Source of the DNA: Actinomycetospora chiangmaiensis DSM 45062 | GTDB lineage: Bacteria > Actinomycetota > Actinomycetes > Mycobacteriales > Pseudonocardiaceae | Direction: 5' to 3' | DNA length: 64,000 nucleotides | Assembly: GCF_000379625.1 (NCBI RefSeq) | Contig: NZ_KB903247.1 | Coordinates: 1 to 64,000 of the forward strand | Shown: positions 39,669 to 48,282 of the stretch, piece by piece | Numbering within the stretch: the stretch's first letter is position 1 | Layout of the letters: each line of letters opens with the position of its first letter | The notes under the pieces: model-generated | Databases searched by the model: none | Seen by the model: the letters and a program-made list of their open reading frames with translations, nothing else | What the model was told of the DNA's origin: nothing | Position numbers and translations under genes: made by a program

Positions 39669-41618
39669 TCAGGTGCGATCGAACTCGGCGTCGATCACGT
39701 CGTCGTCGCTGCCGCCTGCGTCCGCCGCGGCTCCCGAGGCCCCACCGGCTCCCGAGGCCCCACCGGCTCCCGAGGCCCCCGGGGCGCCGGCGGCCGCCCG
39801 GCCCGACGACCCGTTGCCCCGACCGGCCGAGGCGGCCCGGAGCCCGTCGAGCACGCCCTGCAGCTCCTGGGTCAGTTCCTCGGCGCGGGCCCGCGGCACC
39901 TCCTCGCCGACGGCGGAGCGGGCGTCGGCCACGAGCATCTCGGCCCGCGCCCGCTCGTGCGCCGGGGCGTCGTCGCCCAGCTCGTCGAGCAGGCGCTGGA
40001 CCTGGTGGGCGACCGCGTCGAGGGTGTTGCGGGCCTCGACGTCGCGCCGCAGCTCCTGGTCGGAGGTCCGGTTCCGCTCCGCGTCGGCGACCATGCGATC
40101 GACCTCGGCCTGGTCCAGGGTGGAGCTCTCGGAGATCGTGATCCCCTGCTCCGCCCCGGTGTCGCGGTCGCGGGCGGTAACGTTGAGGATGCCGTTCGCG
40201 TCGACGTCGAGCGTGACCTCGACCTGCGGCTCGCCGCGGGGCGCCGGCCGGATGTCGCCGAGCTGGAAGCGGCCGAGCACGCGGTTGTCCGCGGCGCGCT
40301 CGCGTTCGCCCTGCAGCACCACCACGTCGACGGCGGGCTGGTTGTCCGCCGCCGTCGAGAAGGTCTCGCTGCCCCGCGCCGGGATCGTGGTGTTGCGCTC
40401 CATGATCTTCGTCATGACGCCGCCCTGGGTCTCCACTCCGAGCGAGAGGGGTGTGACGTCGAGCAGCAGCACGTCGGAGACGTCCCCGGTGAGCACGCCG
40501 GCCTGCGTGCCCGCGCCGTCGGCGACCACCTCGTCGGGGTTGACGCTCATGTTCGCGTCCTTACCGCCGGTGAGCCGGCGCACGAGGGCCTGCACGGCGG
40601 GGATGCGGGTGGAGCCGCCGACGAGGATGACCTCGTCGATGTCGTCGGCCGTCACCCGGGCGTCGGCCATCGCCTGCTCCACCGGCCCCATCGTGCGGTC
40701 GACGAGGTCCGCGCTCAGCCGTTCGAACGTCGAGCGCATCAGGGTCGTGGTGAGGTGCTTGGGGCCGGTGGCGTCGGCCGTGACGAACGGCAGGTTGATC
40801 TGCGTCTGGGCGACGGAGCTCAGCTCGACCTTCGCCTTCTCCGCCGCCTCGTAGAGCCGTTGCAGGGCCTGCGGGTCACGGCGGAGGTCGATGCCGTTCT
40901 CCGAGGCGAACCCGTCGGCGAGGTGATCGACGATGCGCCGGTCGAAGTCGTCGCCGCCGAGGTGGGTGTCGCCGGCGGTGGCGCGCACCTCGACGACGCC
41001 GTCACCCACGTCGAGGATGCTGACGTCGAACGTCCCGCCGCCCAGGTCGAACACCAGCACCGTCTCGTGCTCGCGCTTGTCCATCCCGTAGGCCAGCGCC
41101 GCGGCCGTCGGCTCGTTGATGATCCGCAGGACCTCGAGACCCGCGATCCGGCCGGCATCGCGGGTCGCCGTGCGCTGGGCGTCGTTGAAGTAGGCCGGCA
41201 CGGTGATGACGACCTTGTCGACCTTCTCGCCCAGCTGCCGGCCCGCGTCGTCGGCGAGCTTGCGGAGGATCATCGCGCTGATCTCCTCCGGGGCGTAGAG
41301 CTTGTCCCGGATTTGGATCCGCGCGTTGCCGTTCTCGTCGGCCACCACGTCGTAGGTGACCTGGGCGGCCTCGTCGGTCACCTCGTCGAAGCGGCGTCCG
41401 ATGAACCGCTTGACCGAGTACACCGTGCCCTGCGGATTGAGGATCGCCTGCCGGCGTGCGAGCTGCCCCACCAGGCGTTCCCCGGTGTCGGTGAACGCGA
41501 CCACCGACGGCGTGGTCCGTGCTCCCTCGGCGTTGGGGACCACCTCGGAGGCCCCGCCCTCCCAGGCGGCGATCACCGAGTTCGTGGTGCCCAGGTCGAT
41601 ACCCGCGGCGCGTGCCAT
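39669..41618 (-). CDS. dnaK: DnaK (Hsp70) chaperone
   Basis: 649 residues. [17 protein letters not shown] opens the nucleotide-binding domain; [17 protein letters not shown] and [14 protein letters not shown] are the other phosphate motifs; [19 protein letters not shown] starts the substrate domain. The tail carries three in-frame 18-bp repeats (39729-39782) giving GASGAG-like units and ends [18 protein letters not shown] precedes ATG 41618. It is first of the tightly packed group dnaK-grpE-cbpA-cbpM-clpB-trx-doxX and follows hsp20 by 101 bases. Some standard residues differ from housekeeping DnaK (start [20 protein letters not shown]), which suggests an accessory paralogue. Confidence 0.95.
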   Translation of the reverse strand: MARAAGIDLGTTNSVIAAWEGGASEVVPNAEGARTTPSVVAFTDTGERLVGQLARRQAILNPQGTVYSVKRFIGRRFDEVTDEAAQVTYDVVADENGNARIQIRDKLYAPEEISAMILRKLADDAGRQLGEKVDKVVITVPAYFNDAQRTATRDAGRIAGLEVLRIINEPTAAALAYGMDKREHETVLVFDLGGGTFDVSILDVGDGVVEVRATAGDTHLGGDDFDRRIVDHLADGFASENGIDLRRDPQALQRLYEAAEKAKVELSSVAQTQINLPFVTADATGPKHLTTTLMRSTFERLSADLVDRTMGPVEQAMADARVTADDIDEVILVGGSTRIPAVQALVRRLTGGKDANMSVNPDEVVADGAGTQAGVLTGDVSDVLLLDVTPLSLGVETQGGVMTKIMERNTTIPARGSETFSTAADNQPAVDVVVLQGERERAADNRVLGRFQLGDIRPAPRGEPQVEVTLDVDANGILNVTARDRDTGAEQGITISESSTLDQAEVDRMVADAERNRTSDQELRRDVEARNTLDAVAHQVQRLLDELGDDAPAHERARAEMLVADARSAVGEEVPRARAEELTQELQGVLDGLRAASAGRGNGSSGRAAAGAPGASGAGGASGAGGASGAAADAGGSDDDVIDAEFDRT

Positions 41619-41719
41619 GTCACTTCCTCCGATCGAGCAGCGGGGCCACCCCGTCGGGCCGGACGGCCTGCGCCGCCGCCCCCGCGTGGCCGGTCAACGT
41701 CGAGTTCCTGGGCGCGGGG

Positions 41720-42202
41720 TCAGCGGGAACCGGCCCCGACGGGGGTGTCCGCGGACGCGCTGTGCTCGGCGGACTCGTCGGGCGTGCCGTCGCCCTCGGC
41801 GGTCGAGCTCACGGCGATCTTGCGGGGCTTGCTCGCCTCACTCACGGGGATCCGCAGGGTCAGCACCCCGGAAGCCACCTCCGCCGACAGGCCGGAGGGG
41901 TCGAGGTTCTCTCCGAGGAACAGGTGGCGGCCGAACACGCCGTAGGGACGCTCGTCGACGATGACCTCGTCGCCCTCGGCCCGCTGCGGCGCGCGGTTCG
42001 CATGGATGCTCACCACGTTGCGCTCGACGCTGATGTCGACGTCCTCGCGACGGACGCCGGGCAGGTCGAGGTGCACGAGGAACTCGTCCCCGCGTCGGAG
42101 CGCCTCCATCGGCATGCCGCGGGCGGCGCGCGCTCCGGTGGCGAGGGTCTGCTCCGCGAGCCGGTCGAACTCGCGGAACGGGTCGAATCGCATCAGGGCC
42201 AT
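41720..42202 (-). CDS. Small heat-shock protein, Hsp20 family
   Basis: 160 residues. It begins MALMRFDPFREFDRLAEQ, the actinobacterial Hsp20/HspX opening. The alpha-crystallin domain spans about 48-135, including VDISVERNVVSIHANRA and the hallmark ASGVLTLRIPVSE; KIAV is the C-terminal I-x-V tail contact motif. It is an ATP-independent holdase that keeps unfolded proteins soluble for DnaK/ClpB. GAGGG lies just before ATG 42202. No HAIR or CIRCE element was found in the 194 bases upstream, so regulation is open. Confidence 0.93.
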   Translation of the reverse strand: MALMRFDPFREFDRLAEQTLATGARAARGMPMEALRRGDEFLVHLDLPGVRREDVDISVERNVVSIHANRAPQRAEGDEVIVDERPYGVFGRHLFLGENLDPSGLSAEVASGVLTLRIPVSEASKPRKIAVSSTAEGDGTPDESAEHSASADTPVGAGSR

Positions 42203-42396
42203 GGAGGGCCTCCAGCCTGGGGCGGTCGTACGCAGGGGCGCCTCGGCGGCTGCCGAGCGATCTCACGGTGCTCCCCGCCCGTCCGGCACCGAACCGGTCC
42301 CGCAGGTGCAAACTCTCGGACCGGGTTGGGCCCGGCGGGGCAGCGACGGTCCGGCCGGACCTCCCGGCCGACCGTGCCGTCGACCGCGCCGGACCG

Positions 42397-42984
42397 TCAG
42401 GACGGGGAGGCCACGGTGGGCTCCGGCCCCACGGTCGCGTCCAGCCAGGTCGCCAGCTCGGCGGCGGTCGGGAGTCCGTGGCGGCGTGCGACGGGTCGTC
42501 CGCGCCGCAGGACCAGCAGCGTCGGGACCATGCGGACCGCGAACCGTCGGGCGAGCCGCGGCGCGGCGGCGACGTCCACCTCGACGAGCTTGACCTGCCC
42601 GGGGCGGGCGAGGGCGGCCCGCTCGAGCACCACCCGCGCCGCCCAGCTGAGCCCGCACCAGGGTGCCCAGAGCCCGACGAGCACCGGCAGCGTCGCCCGG
42701 TCGGCGACCACCGCGAAGTCCGCGTCCCCGGCGGCGGCGATCCACGGGACGGCGTGACGGCAGTTCCCGCAGACCGGGACCCCGGACCCGGCAGCGGGGA
42801 TCCGGTTGCGCCACCGGCACCGGGGACACCGGACGACGCCCGACCGCGCGCCGGGCGGCGCGATCCGCGCGTCCATCCGGGGGAACACCTGAGCGAGCAG
42901 TGCCAGCTCCGGCGGGGCGACGTCGGCCGGCCGCGCCCCGCCGCTCCCCGGGGACGCGCGACGGGGCGGCCCGCCAGCTGTCAT
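42397..42984 (-). CDS. Zinc-ribbon thioredoxin-like protein with Cys-to-Ser active site
   Basis: 195 residues. A 50-residue variable start is followed by zinc ribbon CPRCRWRN...CGNC (53-75) and a thioredoxin domain. The active site reads Cys110-Gly-Leu-Ser113 in WAPWCGLSWAAR, so the resolving Cys is replaced by Ser; the cis-Pro motif MVPTLLVLRRGR is intact. It could form stable mixed disulfides, act through glutathione-like thiols (mycothiol), or serve as a chaperone rather than an oxidoreductase. Upstream of hsp20 on the same strand, divergent from the zinc-finger/oxidoreductase pair. ATG 42984 chosen as the first with GGGCGAGC-type ribosome contact. Confidence 0.82.
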   Translation of the reverse strand: MTAGGPPRRASPGSGGARPADVAPPELALLAQVFPRMDARIAPPGARSGVVRCPRCRWRNRIPAAGSGVPVCGNCRHAVPWIAAAGDADFAVVADRATLPVLVGLWAPWCGLSWAARVVLERAALARPGQVKLVEVDVAAAPRLARRFAVRMVPTLLVLRRGRPVARRHGLPTAAELATWLDATVGPEPTVASPS

Positions 42985-43297
42985 CGGCTCGCCCTTCCCG
43001 CGGTTCCCGGTCGTCGGCGTGCCCCGCCGACCGACGACGGTGCCGCGTGCGGGCGAGCGGGCGGACCGACCTGCCGGGTCCAGGAGCCCCGTGGGGATTG
43101 CCTCCGTCGGACCGGTTCGGGCGCGGCGCGCCGGTGTGACGGTGATGGCGCGGGCCGGGCGGACGGTACGGCCCGCGACCGACCTCGGACCTCCAGGAGT
43201 CGCTCGTGACGTGTACGCGCTCCGGGTCGAGCCGCGCGCTCGGCCTGCCGACGGACCTGCCCCCGACCGCACGGACGCCTCGCCGGGGAGGTCGGCG
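42985..43297. other. Divergent intergenic region of the redox genes
   Basis: About 310 bases between two divergent units; no gene supported. It is rich in short GTCGGNCGAC-like symmetric runs (for example CGTGCCCCGCCGACCGACGACGG), but no clear -10/-35 pair or operator could be assigned. GGGGAGG lies at 43285-43291, before ATG 43298. Confidence 0.35.
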
Positions 43298-43570
43298 ATG
43301 ACCGCCCCGCGCCAGGTCGCCACCGACCCGCACCTGGGCTGGGTCCGCGACGTGGCCCCGCGCACCGACGGGTGCGAGGAGTGCCTGCGGATGGGCACCC
43401 CCTGGGTGCACCTGCGGTTGTGCCTGACCTGCGGCCACGTCGGGTGCTGCGATTCCTCGCCGATGCGCCATGCCCGTGCCCACGCGGGCGTCGTCGGGCA
43501 CCCGATCGTGCGCTCGGCGCAGCCGGGGGAGTTCTGGCGCTGGTGCTTCGTGGACGAGGCGTTCGCGTGA
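43298..43570 (+). CDS. UBP-type (ubiquitin-hydrolase) zinc finger protein
   Basis: 90 residues. The zf-UBP pattern is complete: CEECLRMGTPWVHLRLCLTCGHVGCC, then HARAHAGVVGHPIVRS, giving the Cys/His ligands and the RLCLTCG strand that in eukaryotes binds the ubiquitin C-terminus. Bacteria lack ubiquitin, so the ligand here is unknown; these short proteins repeatedly occur beside thioredoxin-reductase-like fusions. ATG 43298 has GGGGAGG upstream. The stop overlaps the GTG of the following oxidoreductase, implying a stable functional pair. Confidence 0.88.
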   Translation: MTAPRQVATDPHLGWVRDVAPRTDGCEECLRMGTPWVHLRLCLTCGHVGCCDSSPMRHARAHAGVVGHPIVRSAQPGEFWRWCFVDEAFA

Positions 43571-45297
43571 CCCCCGGGACGACGACCGCCGACGACGTCG
43601 AGCGGCTGCTCGCCTCCGCGCCGCCCGACGAGACCCCGGACCTGACGGGGGCCTACCCGCGGCTGTCCGAGGACCGGATCCGGGTGCTGGACGGGTACGG
43701 GTCGCGTCGGCGGACCCGGCGCGGGGAGGTGCTCGTCACCGAGGGGCGCCCCGAGGAGTCCTTCCTCGTCGTGGTGTCGGGCCGGGTCGCCGTGGTCGAG
43801 TCGCTCGGGACCCCGGCGGAGCGCGTGGTCCGCGTCCACGGGGCCGGACGGTTCCTCGGGGAGCTCGGCCTGCTGACCGGGGAGGTCGCCTTCTTCTCGA
43901 CGGTCGTGCTGGAGCCCGGGGAGCTGCTCGAGGTCCCCGCGGAGCGCCTGCGGGACGTCCTGAGCCGCGACCAGGCGTTCGGGGACGAGATCCTCCGGGC
44001 CTACCTCATCCGGCGCACGCTCGCGATCGGCGAGGGACTGGGCTTCCGCATCATCGGGTCCCGGTACTCGCCGGAGACCCGCAGGCTGCGGGAGTTCGCG
44101 GCGCGCAACCGGCTCCCGCACCGGTTCGTCGACGTCGAGGCCGACCGGGAGGCCGAGTCGCTGCTGCGCGGACTCGGCGTCACGGTGGCGGAGACCCCCG
44201 TGGTGCTCTGGCGGGACAGGGTCCTGCGCAATCCCGACGTCGCCGAGCTCGCCTCGCTCGTCGGGCGCCGGTCCGACCGGTCCTCGTCCGGGCCGTGCGA
44301 CCTGCTCGTGGTCGGCGCCGGGCCCGCGGGCCTCGCCGCCGCCGTCTACGCGGCGTCCGAGGGGCTCGCCACCCGGATCCTCGACGCCGTCGCCGTCGGC
44401 GGGCAGGCGGCCCGGTCGTCACGCATCGAGAACTACCTCGGCTTCCCGGCCGGCATCTCCGGGGCCGAGCTGGCCGAGCGGGCCGAGGTGCAGGCACGGA
44501 AGTTCGGCGCGACGGCGACCGTGCCGGCCGACGCGGTCACCCTCGACGTGTCGGGGTCCCACCCCACGGTCCGGCTGTCCGAGGGGGACGAGATCCCCAC
44601 GCGCACCCTCGTGATCGCGACCGGGGCCCGCTACCGGCGGCTGCCGGTCCCGCGCCTGGACGAGTTCGAGCAGACCAGCGTCTACTACGCCGCGACGCTC
44701 GTCGAGGCCCAGCTGTGCGTGGCCGACCCGGTCGTCGTCGTGGGGGGCGGGAACTCGGCAGGCCAGGCCGCTCTCTTCCTCGCCGATCACGCCGGCTCGG
44801 TCCGGCTCGTCGCGCGCGAGCACACCCTCGACGAGTTCATGTCGCGCTACCTGGCCGACCGCGTGCTGCGCGACCCGCGGATCGAGGTGCACCTGCACAG
44901 CGAGGTGCGCGATCTCGAGGGCGAGGACGGCCGGCTCGAGACGGTGGTCGTGGAGGACACGACGACCGGGTCGCGCGCGGAGCTGCCCGCCCGCGAGCTC
45001 ATGGTCTTCATCGGCGCCAGTCCGTGCACCGACTGGCTGGCGGGGGCGGTCTCGCTCGACGACGGCGGCTACGTCCGCACCGGCCCCGCCCTCGCCGCCC
45101 GCGACGACGACGGGGAGGGCGACCGGGGAGCCCCGGACGGCGCACCCGCGACACTGGAGACCGACGTCCCGGGCGTGTTCGCCGCGGGCGACGTGCGGAG
45201 CGAGTCGATCAAGCGGGTGGCGTCCGCGGTGGGCGAGGGGGCCATGGCGGTCCGCCTCGCCCACGAACACCTGGCCCGGGTCACCAGCCGGTGCTGA
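43567..45297 (+). CDS. Cyclic-nucleotide-domain/thioredoxin-fold/thioredoxin-reductase-like fusion
   Basis: 576 residues in three parts. About 30-150 is a cyclic-nucleotide-binding barrel (RRGEVLVTEGRPEESFLVVV, FLGELGLLTGEVAFF). About 165-250 is a glutaredoxin/thioredoxin-like fold without a CxxC. About 257-576 is an FAD/NAD(P) pyridine nucleotide reductase (LLVVGAGPAGLAAAVYAASEG, VVVVGGGNSAGQAALFLA, GVFAAGDVRSESIKRVASAVGEGAMA). The CxxC of true thioredoxin reductases is missing; only a lone Cys (AQLCVADP) is there, so electrons probably go elsewhere. Co-translated with the zf-UBP gene (GTGA overlap). A signal-controlled flavin oxidoreductase is the most that can be said. Confidence 0.85.
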   Translation: MTPGTTTADDVERLLASAPPDETPDLTGAYPRLSEDRIRVLDGYGSRRRTRRGEVLVTEGRPEESFLVVVSGRVAVVESLGTPAERVVRVHGAGRFLGELGLLTGEVAFFSTVVLEPGELLEVPAERLRDVLSRDQAFGDEILRAYLIRRTLAIGEGLGFRIIGSRYSPETRRLREFAARNRLPHRFVDVEADREAESLLRGLGVTVAETPVVLWRDRVLRNPDVAELASLVGRRSDRSSSGPCDLLVVGAGPAGLAAAVYAASEGLATRILDAVAVGGQAARSSRIENYLGFPAGISGAELAERAEVQARKFGATATVPADAVTLDVSGSHPTVRLSEGDEIPTRTLVIATGARYRRLPVPRLDEFEQTSVYYAATLVEAQLCVADPVVVVGGGNSAGQAALFLADHAGSVRLVAREHTLDEFMSRYLADRVLRDPRIEVHLHSEVRDLEGEDGRLETVVVEDTTTGSRAELPARELMVFIGASPCTDWLAGAVSLDDGGYVRTGPALAARDDDGEGDRGAPDGAPATLETDVPGVFAAGDVRSESIKRVASAVGEGAMAVRLAHEHLARVTSRC

Positions 45298-45321
45298 CAC
45301 CGGCGGCGCGGTGACCCCGGC

Positions 45322-46473
45322 CTAGAAGCCGAAGCGGCGCTCGAAGTCGGCGTCGAGCAGGGCGGGCCGGTCGAGGCTGAAGGTGTCGACGGGGAACCGG
45401 GACCGACCCGCCGTCGCGAACTCGGCGAGGACGCGACCCAGCAGCGAGGCGTAGGCGCCCCCGTGGCCCGTGCCCACCGCCACGTGGACGGCCGGTGCCT
45501 CCGGCACCGTGTCGACCACGAGGTGGCGGTCCGGGGCGATCGTGGTGGCGCAGGTGGTGCTCGACAGCTCGGGGCCGCCGAACCCGGGCAGGTGCTCCTC
45601 GAGGAACTCCTCGCGGCGCTTGCGCAGCAGCGCGTCGGCCTCGAACGACGGCTCGCCGTCGAGCTCCTGGTCCAGCGTCGTCGCGACCGCACCGTGCACC
45701 GGGAACCCGACGAGGTCCTCGGCGCCGTGCCAGCGCACCACGGGGAACGGGCCGGGGGAGTGGTCGAGCAGGTTCGCCGTGGCGTACCTCGTCACCTGCT
45801 CGTGGCGGGTGACGAGCGGGAGGGGACGGCCGACGTCGGCGAGCAGGCCCGCGGCGACGGCGTCCGCCGTGACCACGACCTGATCGGCGCGGTGGACCGC
45901 GTCGTCGGTGACGACCTCGACGTGGTCGCGCCGCGGCCGCACCGCCCGGACCGGGGTGTCCTCCCGGACCTCGGCGCCCCGGCCGCGGGCGAGCGCCCGG
46001 TGCACGGCGGCGGCCCGGCCCGCGTCGACGACGCCGGCGCCGCGCTGGTGCAGCGCGCGCTCCCCGCCGGTCACCCGGATCTGGGGCCAGCGGGCGTGCA
46101 GGGCGCGCGCGTCGAGCTCCTCGACCGGCGTGCCGTGGCGGGCGGCGACGGCGCGGTAGCCGTCGAGCACGGCCTCCCCGCCCCGCCCGGCCTCCGCGAC
46201 CACGAGTTCGCCGGTCGGGGCGACGAGCGTCTGACCCGAGACCCGTTCCACGTCCCGCCACGTCTCGAGCGCCCCCGGCGCGAGGGCCGCGTGCACGTCG
46301 AGCGGCTGGGTGGGCGAGAGCACGAGGGTGCGGTCCGGGCGGGTGCCGGCGCGACCGGCCTCGAGGCCGAGCACGGCGCCGGACCGACCCCCCGCGGCGC
46401 GAGCCGCCCAGTACAGCGCGGCGCTCCCCGGCCCGCCGCAGCCGACGACGATCACGCGGTACTCGGAGCTCAT
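45322..46473 (-). CDS. Sarcosine oxidase/N-methyltryptophan oxidase-like flavoenzyme
   Basis: 383 residues, the MSOX/MTOX length. VIVVGCGGPGSAALYWAA is the FAD Rossmann motif; CATTIAPDRHLVVD corresponds to the covalent-FAD Cys segment (CMYTLTPDEHF in monomeric sarcosine oxidase) and GTGHGGAYASLLGRVLAEF closes the FAD domain. It oxidises an N-methyl or secondary amine to an aldehyde plus amine with H2O2 formation; the amine is unknown. ATG 46473 is chosen for family fit. Divergent from a LysR gene that probably regulates it. Convergent with the fusion oxidoreductase, 24 bases apart, with no strong terminator between. Confidence 0.85.
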   Translation of the reverse strand: MSSEYRVIVVGCGGPGSAALYWAARAAGGRSGAVLGLEAGRAGTRPDRTLVLSPTQPLDVHAALAPGALETWRDVERVSGQTLVAPTGELVVAEAGRGGEAVLDGYRAVAARHGTPVEELDARALHARWPQIRVTGGERALHQRGAGVVDAGRAAAVHRALARGRGAEVREDTPVRAVRPRRDHVEVVTDDAVHRADQVVVTADAVAAGLLADVGRPLPLVTRHEQVTRYATANLLDHSPGPFPVVRWHGAEDLVGFPVHGAVATTLDQELDGEPSFEADALLRKRREEFLEEHLPGFGGPELSSTTCATTIAPDRHLVVDTVPEAPAVHVAVGTGHGGAYASLLGRVLAEFATAGRSRFPVDTFSLDRPALLDADFERRFGF

Positions 46474-46640
46474 ACGGGGCTCCCGGGGTCGGGTGCAACG
46501 GCTGCCCTCCACCCTGCAAGCCGAGACCGGGACGTGGTGGCGCGGCCTGATCGGCAACGCCACTGCTCTGAGAAGGCGTGACTTATGGATCGCGCGCGCC
46601 GCCGTCCGGTGTCCGCCGGAGGTCGGGCACCATCGAGCGC

Positions 46641-47534
46641 ATGGACCTCGAGCTCCGGCAGCTGCGGGCCTTCCTCGCGGTGGCCTCGGAGCTGCACTTC
46701 AGCCGGGCGGCGCGGCGGCTGCACGTCAGCCAGCCCGCGCTCTCCCAGCAGATCCGGGCGCTGGAGAAGAGCCTCGGCACGGCGCTGTTCGACCGCTCCA
46801 GCCGCGCGACCGAGCTCACCGCCGCCGGGCGGGTGCTCTTCGAGGCGGCGCCGCGGGTGCTCTACGAGGCGGAACGGGCGCAGTCGCTCGTGACCCAGGC
46901 GGCCCGCGGCGCCGTGGGACTGCTGACGGTGGGGTCGGTGGGGACGGCGCTCGCCTCCATCGCGCCGCGCATCCTGCGGCTGGTGCGCGCCGAGTTCCCG
47001 GACCTGCAGCTCGAGGTGAGCCAGCACGACACGTCCGCGCAGCTCGTCGCGCTCGCCGACGGCCGGATCGACGTGGGGCTCGTGCGCGCCGCGCAGCCGA
47101 CCGAGGCCGTGGCGGTGGAGCACCTCGTGTCCGAGCCGCTGCTGTGCGCCGTGCCCTCGGACCACCAGCTCGCCGACGGCCCCACCGTCGACCCGCGCGC
47201 CCTCGCCGACGAGGCGTTCGTGCTGTGGCCCCGCCCCCTGGGCCGCGCCTTCTTCGACATCATCGTCAGCTACTGCCTCGGCCACGGGTTCAGCCCGCGC
47301 ATCGTCGCCGAGGGCGCCGACATCGAGACCCAGCTCGGTCTCGTCGCGGCGGGGCTCGGGGTGTCGTTGCAGCCGTCCTACTACGCGAACCTGCGCCCGC
47401 CGGGCGTCGTCTTCCTGCCCCTCGACGGCGACGTCCCGCAGGTCGCCCTGCAGGTCGCCTACCGTCGCAGCGACCGGTCCCCGGCCGTGGCCCACTTCGT
47501 CGCGGCCGCCAAGGCGTGCGCCGAGCCGGGCTGA
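46641..47534 (+). CDS. LysR family transcriptional regulator
   Basis: 297 residues. The N-terminal winged helix is MDLELRQLRAFLAVASELHFSRAARRLHVSQPALSQQIRALEKSLG; the effector domain includes GLLTVGSVGTALASIAPRILRLV and DGRIDVGLVRAAQP, like benzoate/catechol-type and general LysR sensors. ATG 46641 follows the common MDLELRQLR start; a GTG at 46578 is less likely. Divergent from the sarcosine-oxidase-like gene over 168 bases, the classic layout for LysR control of a neighbour. Ends 1 base from the convergent SDR stop. Confidence 0.9.
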   Translation: MDLELRQLRAFLAVASELHFSRAARRLHVSQPALSQQIRALEKSLGTALFDRSSRATELTAAGRVLFEAAPRVLYEAERAQSLVTQAARGAVGLLTVGSVGTALASIAPRILRLVRAEFPDLQLEVSQHDTSAQLVALADGRIDVGLVRAAQPTEAVAVEHLVSEPLLCAVPSDHQLADGPTVDPRALADEAFVLWPRPLGRAFFDIIVSYCLGHGFSPRIVAEGADIETQLGLVAAGLGVSLQPSYYANLRPPGVVFLPLDGDVPQVALQVAYRRSDRSPAVAHFVAAAKACAEPG

Positions 47535-47535
47535 G

Positions 47536-48210
47536 TCACCAGGGGACGGTGCGGCCGTCCGCCAGGAACGAGCCGCTCGGGTGGACGGTCGGGCGGAGCA
47601 CGGTCGCGACGATGCCGGCCGCGCCGTCGGCGACCGGCCGGCCACCGCGCCCGCCCATGTCGGTCGCGGTCCAGCCGGGGGAGACCGACTGCACGACGAC
47701 GGGTGCGAGCGCGTCCGCGAACACCCGCGTCGTCGCGTTGAGCGCGGCCTTGGACACCGAGTAGGCCGGCGAGTGCGCCCGCATCCGGGCCAGCGACCCC
47801 AGCTCGCTCGTCACGTTCACGACGACGGGTTCGGTCCCGTCGCGCAGCAGCGGCGCGGCCGCCTGGATCATCCGCCAGACCGCGAGCACGTTGGTGCGCC
47901 ACGCCTCGTCGACGACCGCGAGGTCCTCGTTGAGCGGGTCGGCCCCCGGGTCGTAGTGGACCGCGGCGTTGTTCACCAGCGCGTCGAGCCGCCCGAGGTG
48001 CTCGTCGATCCAGGCGATCGCGGCGTCGACCGAGGCCTGGTCGGTGACGTCGAGGCCGACCGAGCGGATCCCGAGCCCGGCGGCGACGCGCTCGCCGTCG
48101 GCGGGGTCGCGGGTGCCGGCGACGACGGTGCAGCCGGCGGCGGCGAGCTGGCGGGCGATCTCGGGGCCGAGGCCCCGGGACGCGCCGGTGACGAGGACGG
48201 TGCGGCTCAT
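47536..48210 (-). CDS. Short-chain dehydrogenase/reductase
   Basis: 224 residues. Classical SDR motifs are intact: TGASRGLG (NADP-binding), NNAAVH, catalytic Ser in VNVTSELGS, and the YSVSK Tyr-Lys pair. It oxidises or reduces a small alcohol or ketone; substrate unknown. ATG 48210 gives MSRTVLVTGASRG, the normal start. Divergent from the P450 gene by 72 bases, and convergent with LysR, from which it is separated by one base with no terminator, so the two transcripts must overlap. Confidence 0.9.
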   Translation of the reverse strand: MSRTVLVTGASRGLGPEIARQLAAAGCTVVAGTRDPADGERVAAGLGIRSVGLDVTDQASVDAAIAWIDEHLGRLDALVNNAAVHYDPGADPLNEDLAVVDEAWRTNVLAVWRMIQAAAPLLRDGTEPVVVNVTSELGSLARMRAHSPAYSVSKAALNATTRVFADALAPVVVQSVSPGWTATDMGGRGGRPVADGAAGIVATVLRPTVHPSGSFLADGRTVPW

Positions 48211-48270
48211 GCGGCGGGGTGCCCGCCCCGTGGGCACGTGTATCTGACAGCTGGCTACCGTTTCCGGTGC

Positions 48271-48276
48271 TACCGT
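48271..48276 (+). promoter_or_regulatory. -10 box of leaderless P450 promoter
   Basis: TACCGT six bases before ATG 48283. A second TACCGT (48256-48261) lies 15 bases upstream and might be an alternative. Confidence 0.45.
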
Positions 48277-48282
48277 CGGTGG

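Noticed and set aside
41619-42396. HAIR (CTTGAGT-N7-ACTCAAG) or CIRCE element upstream of dnaK or hsp20
   Set aside because: Searched by eye on both strands; no match, so HspR or HrcA control is not supported.
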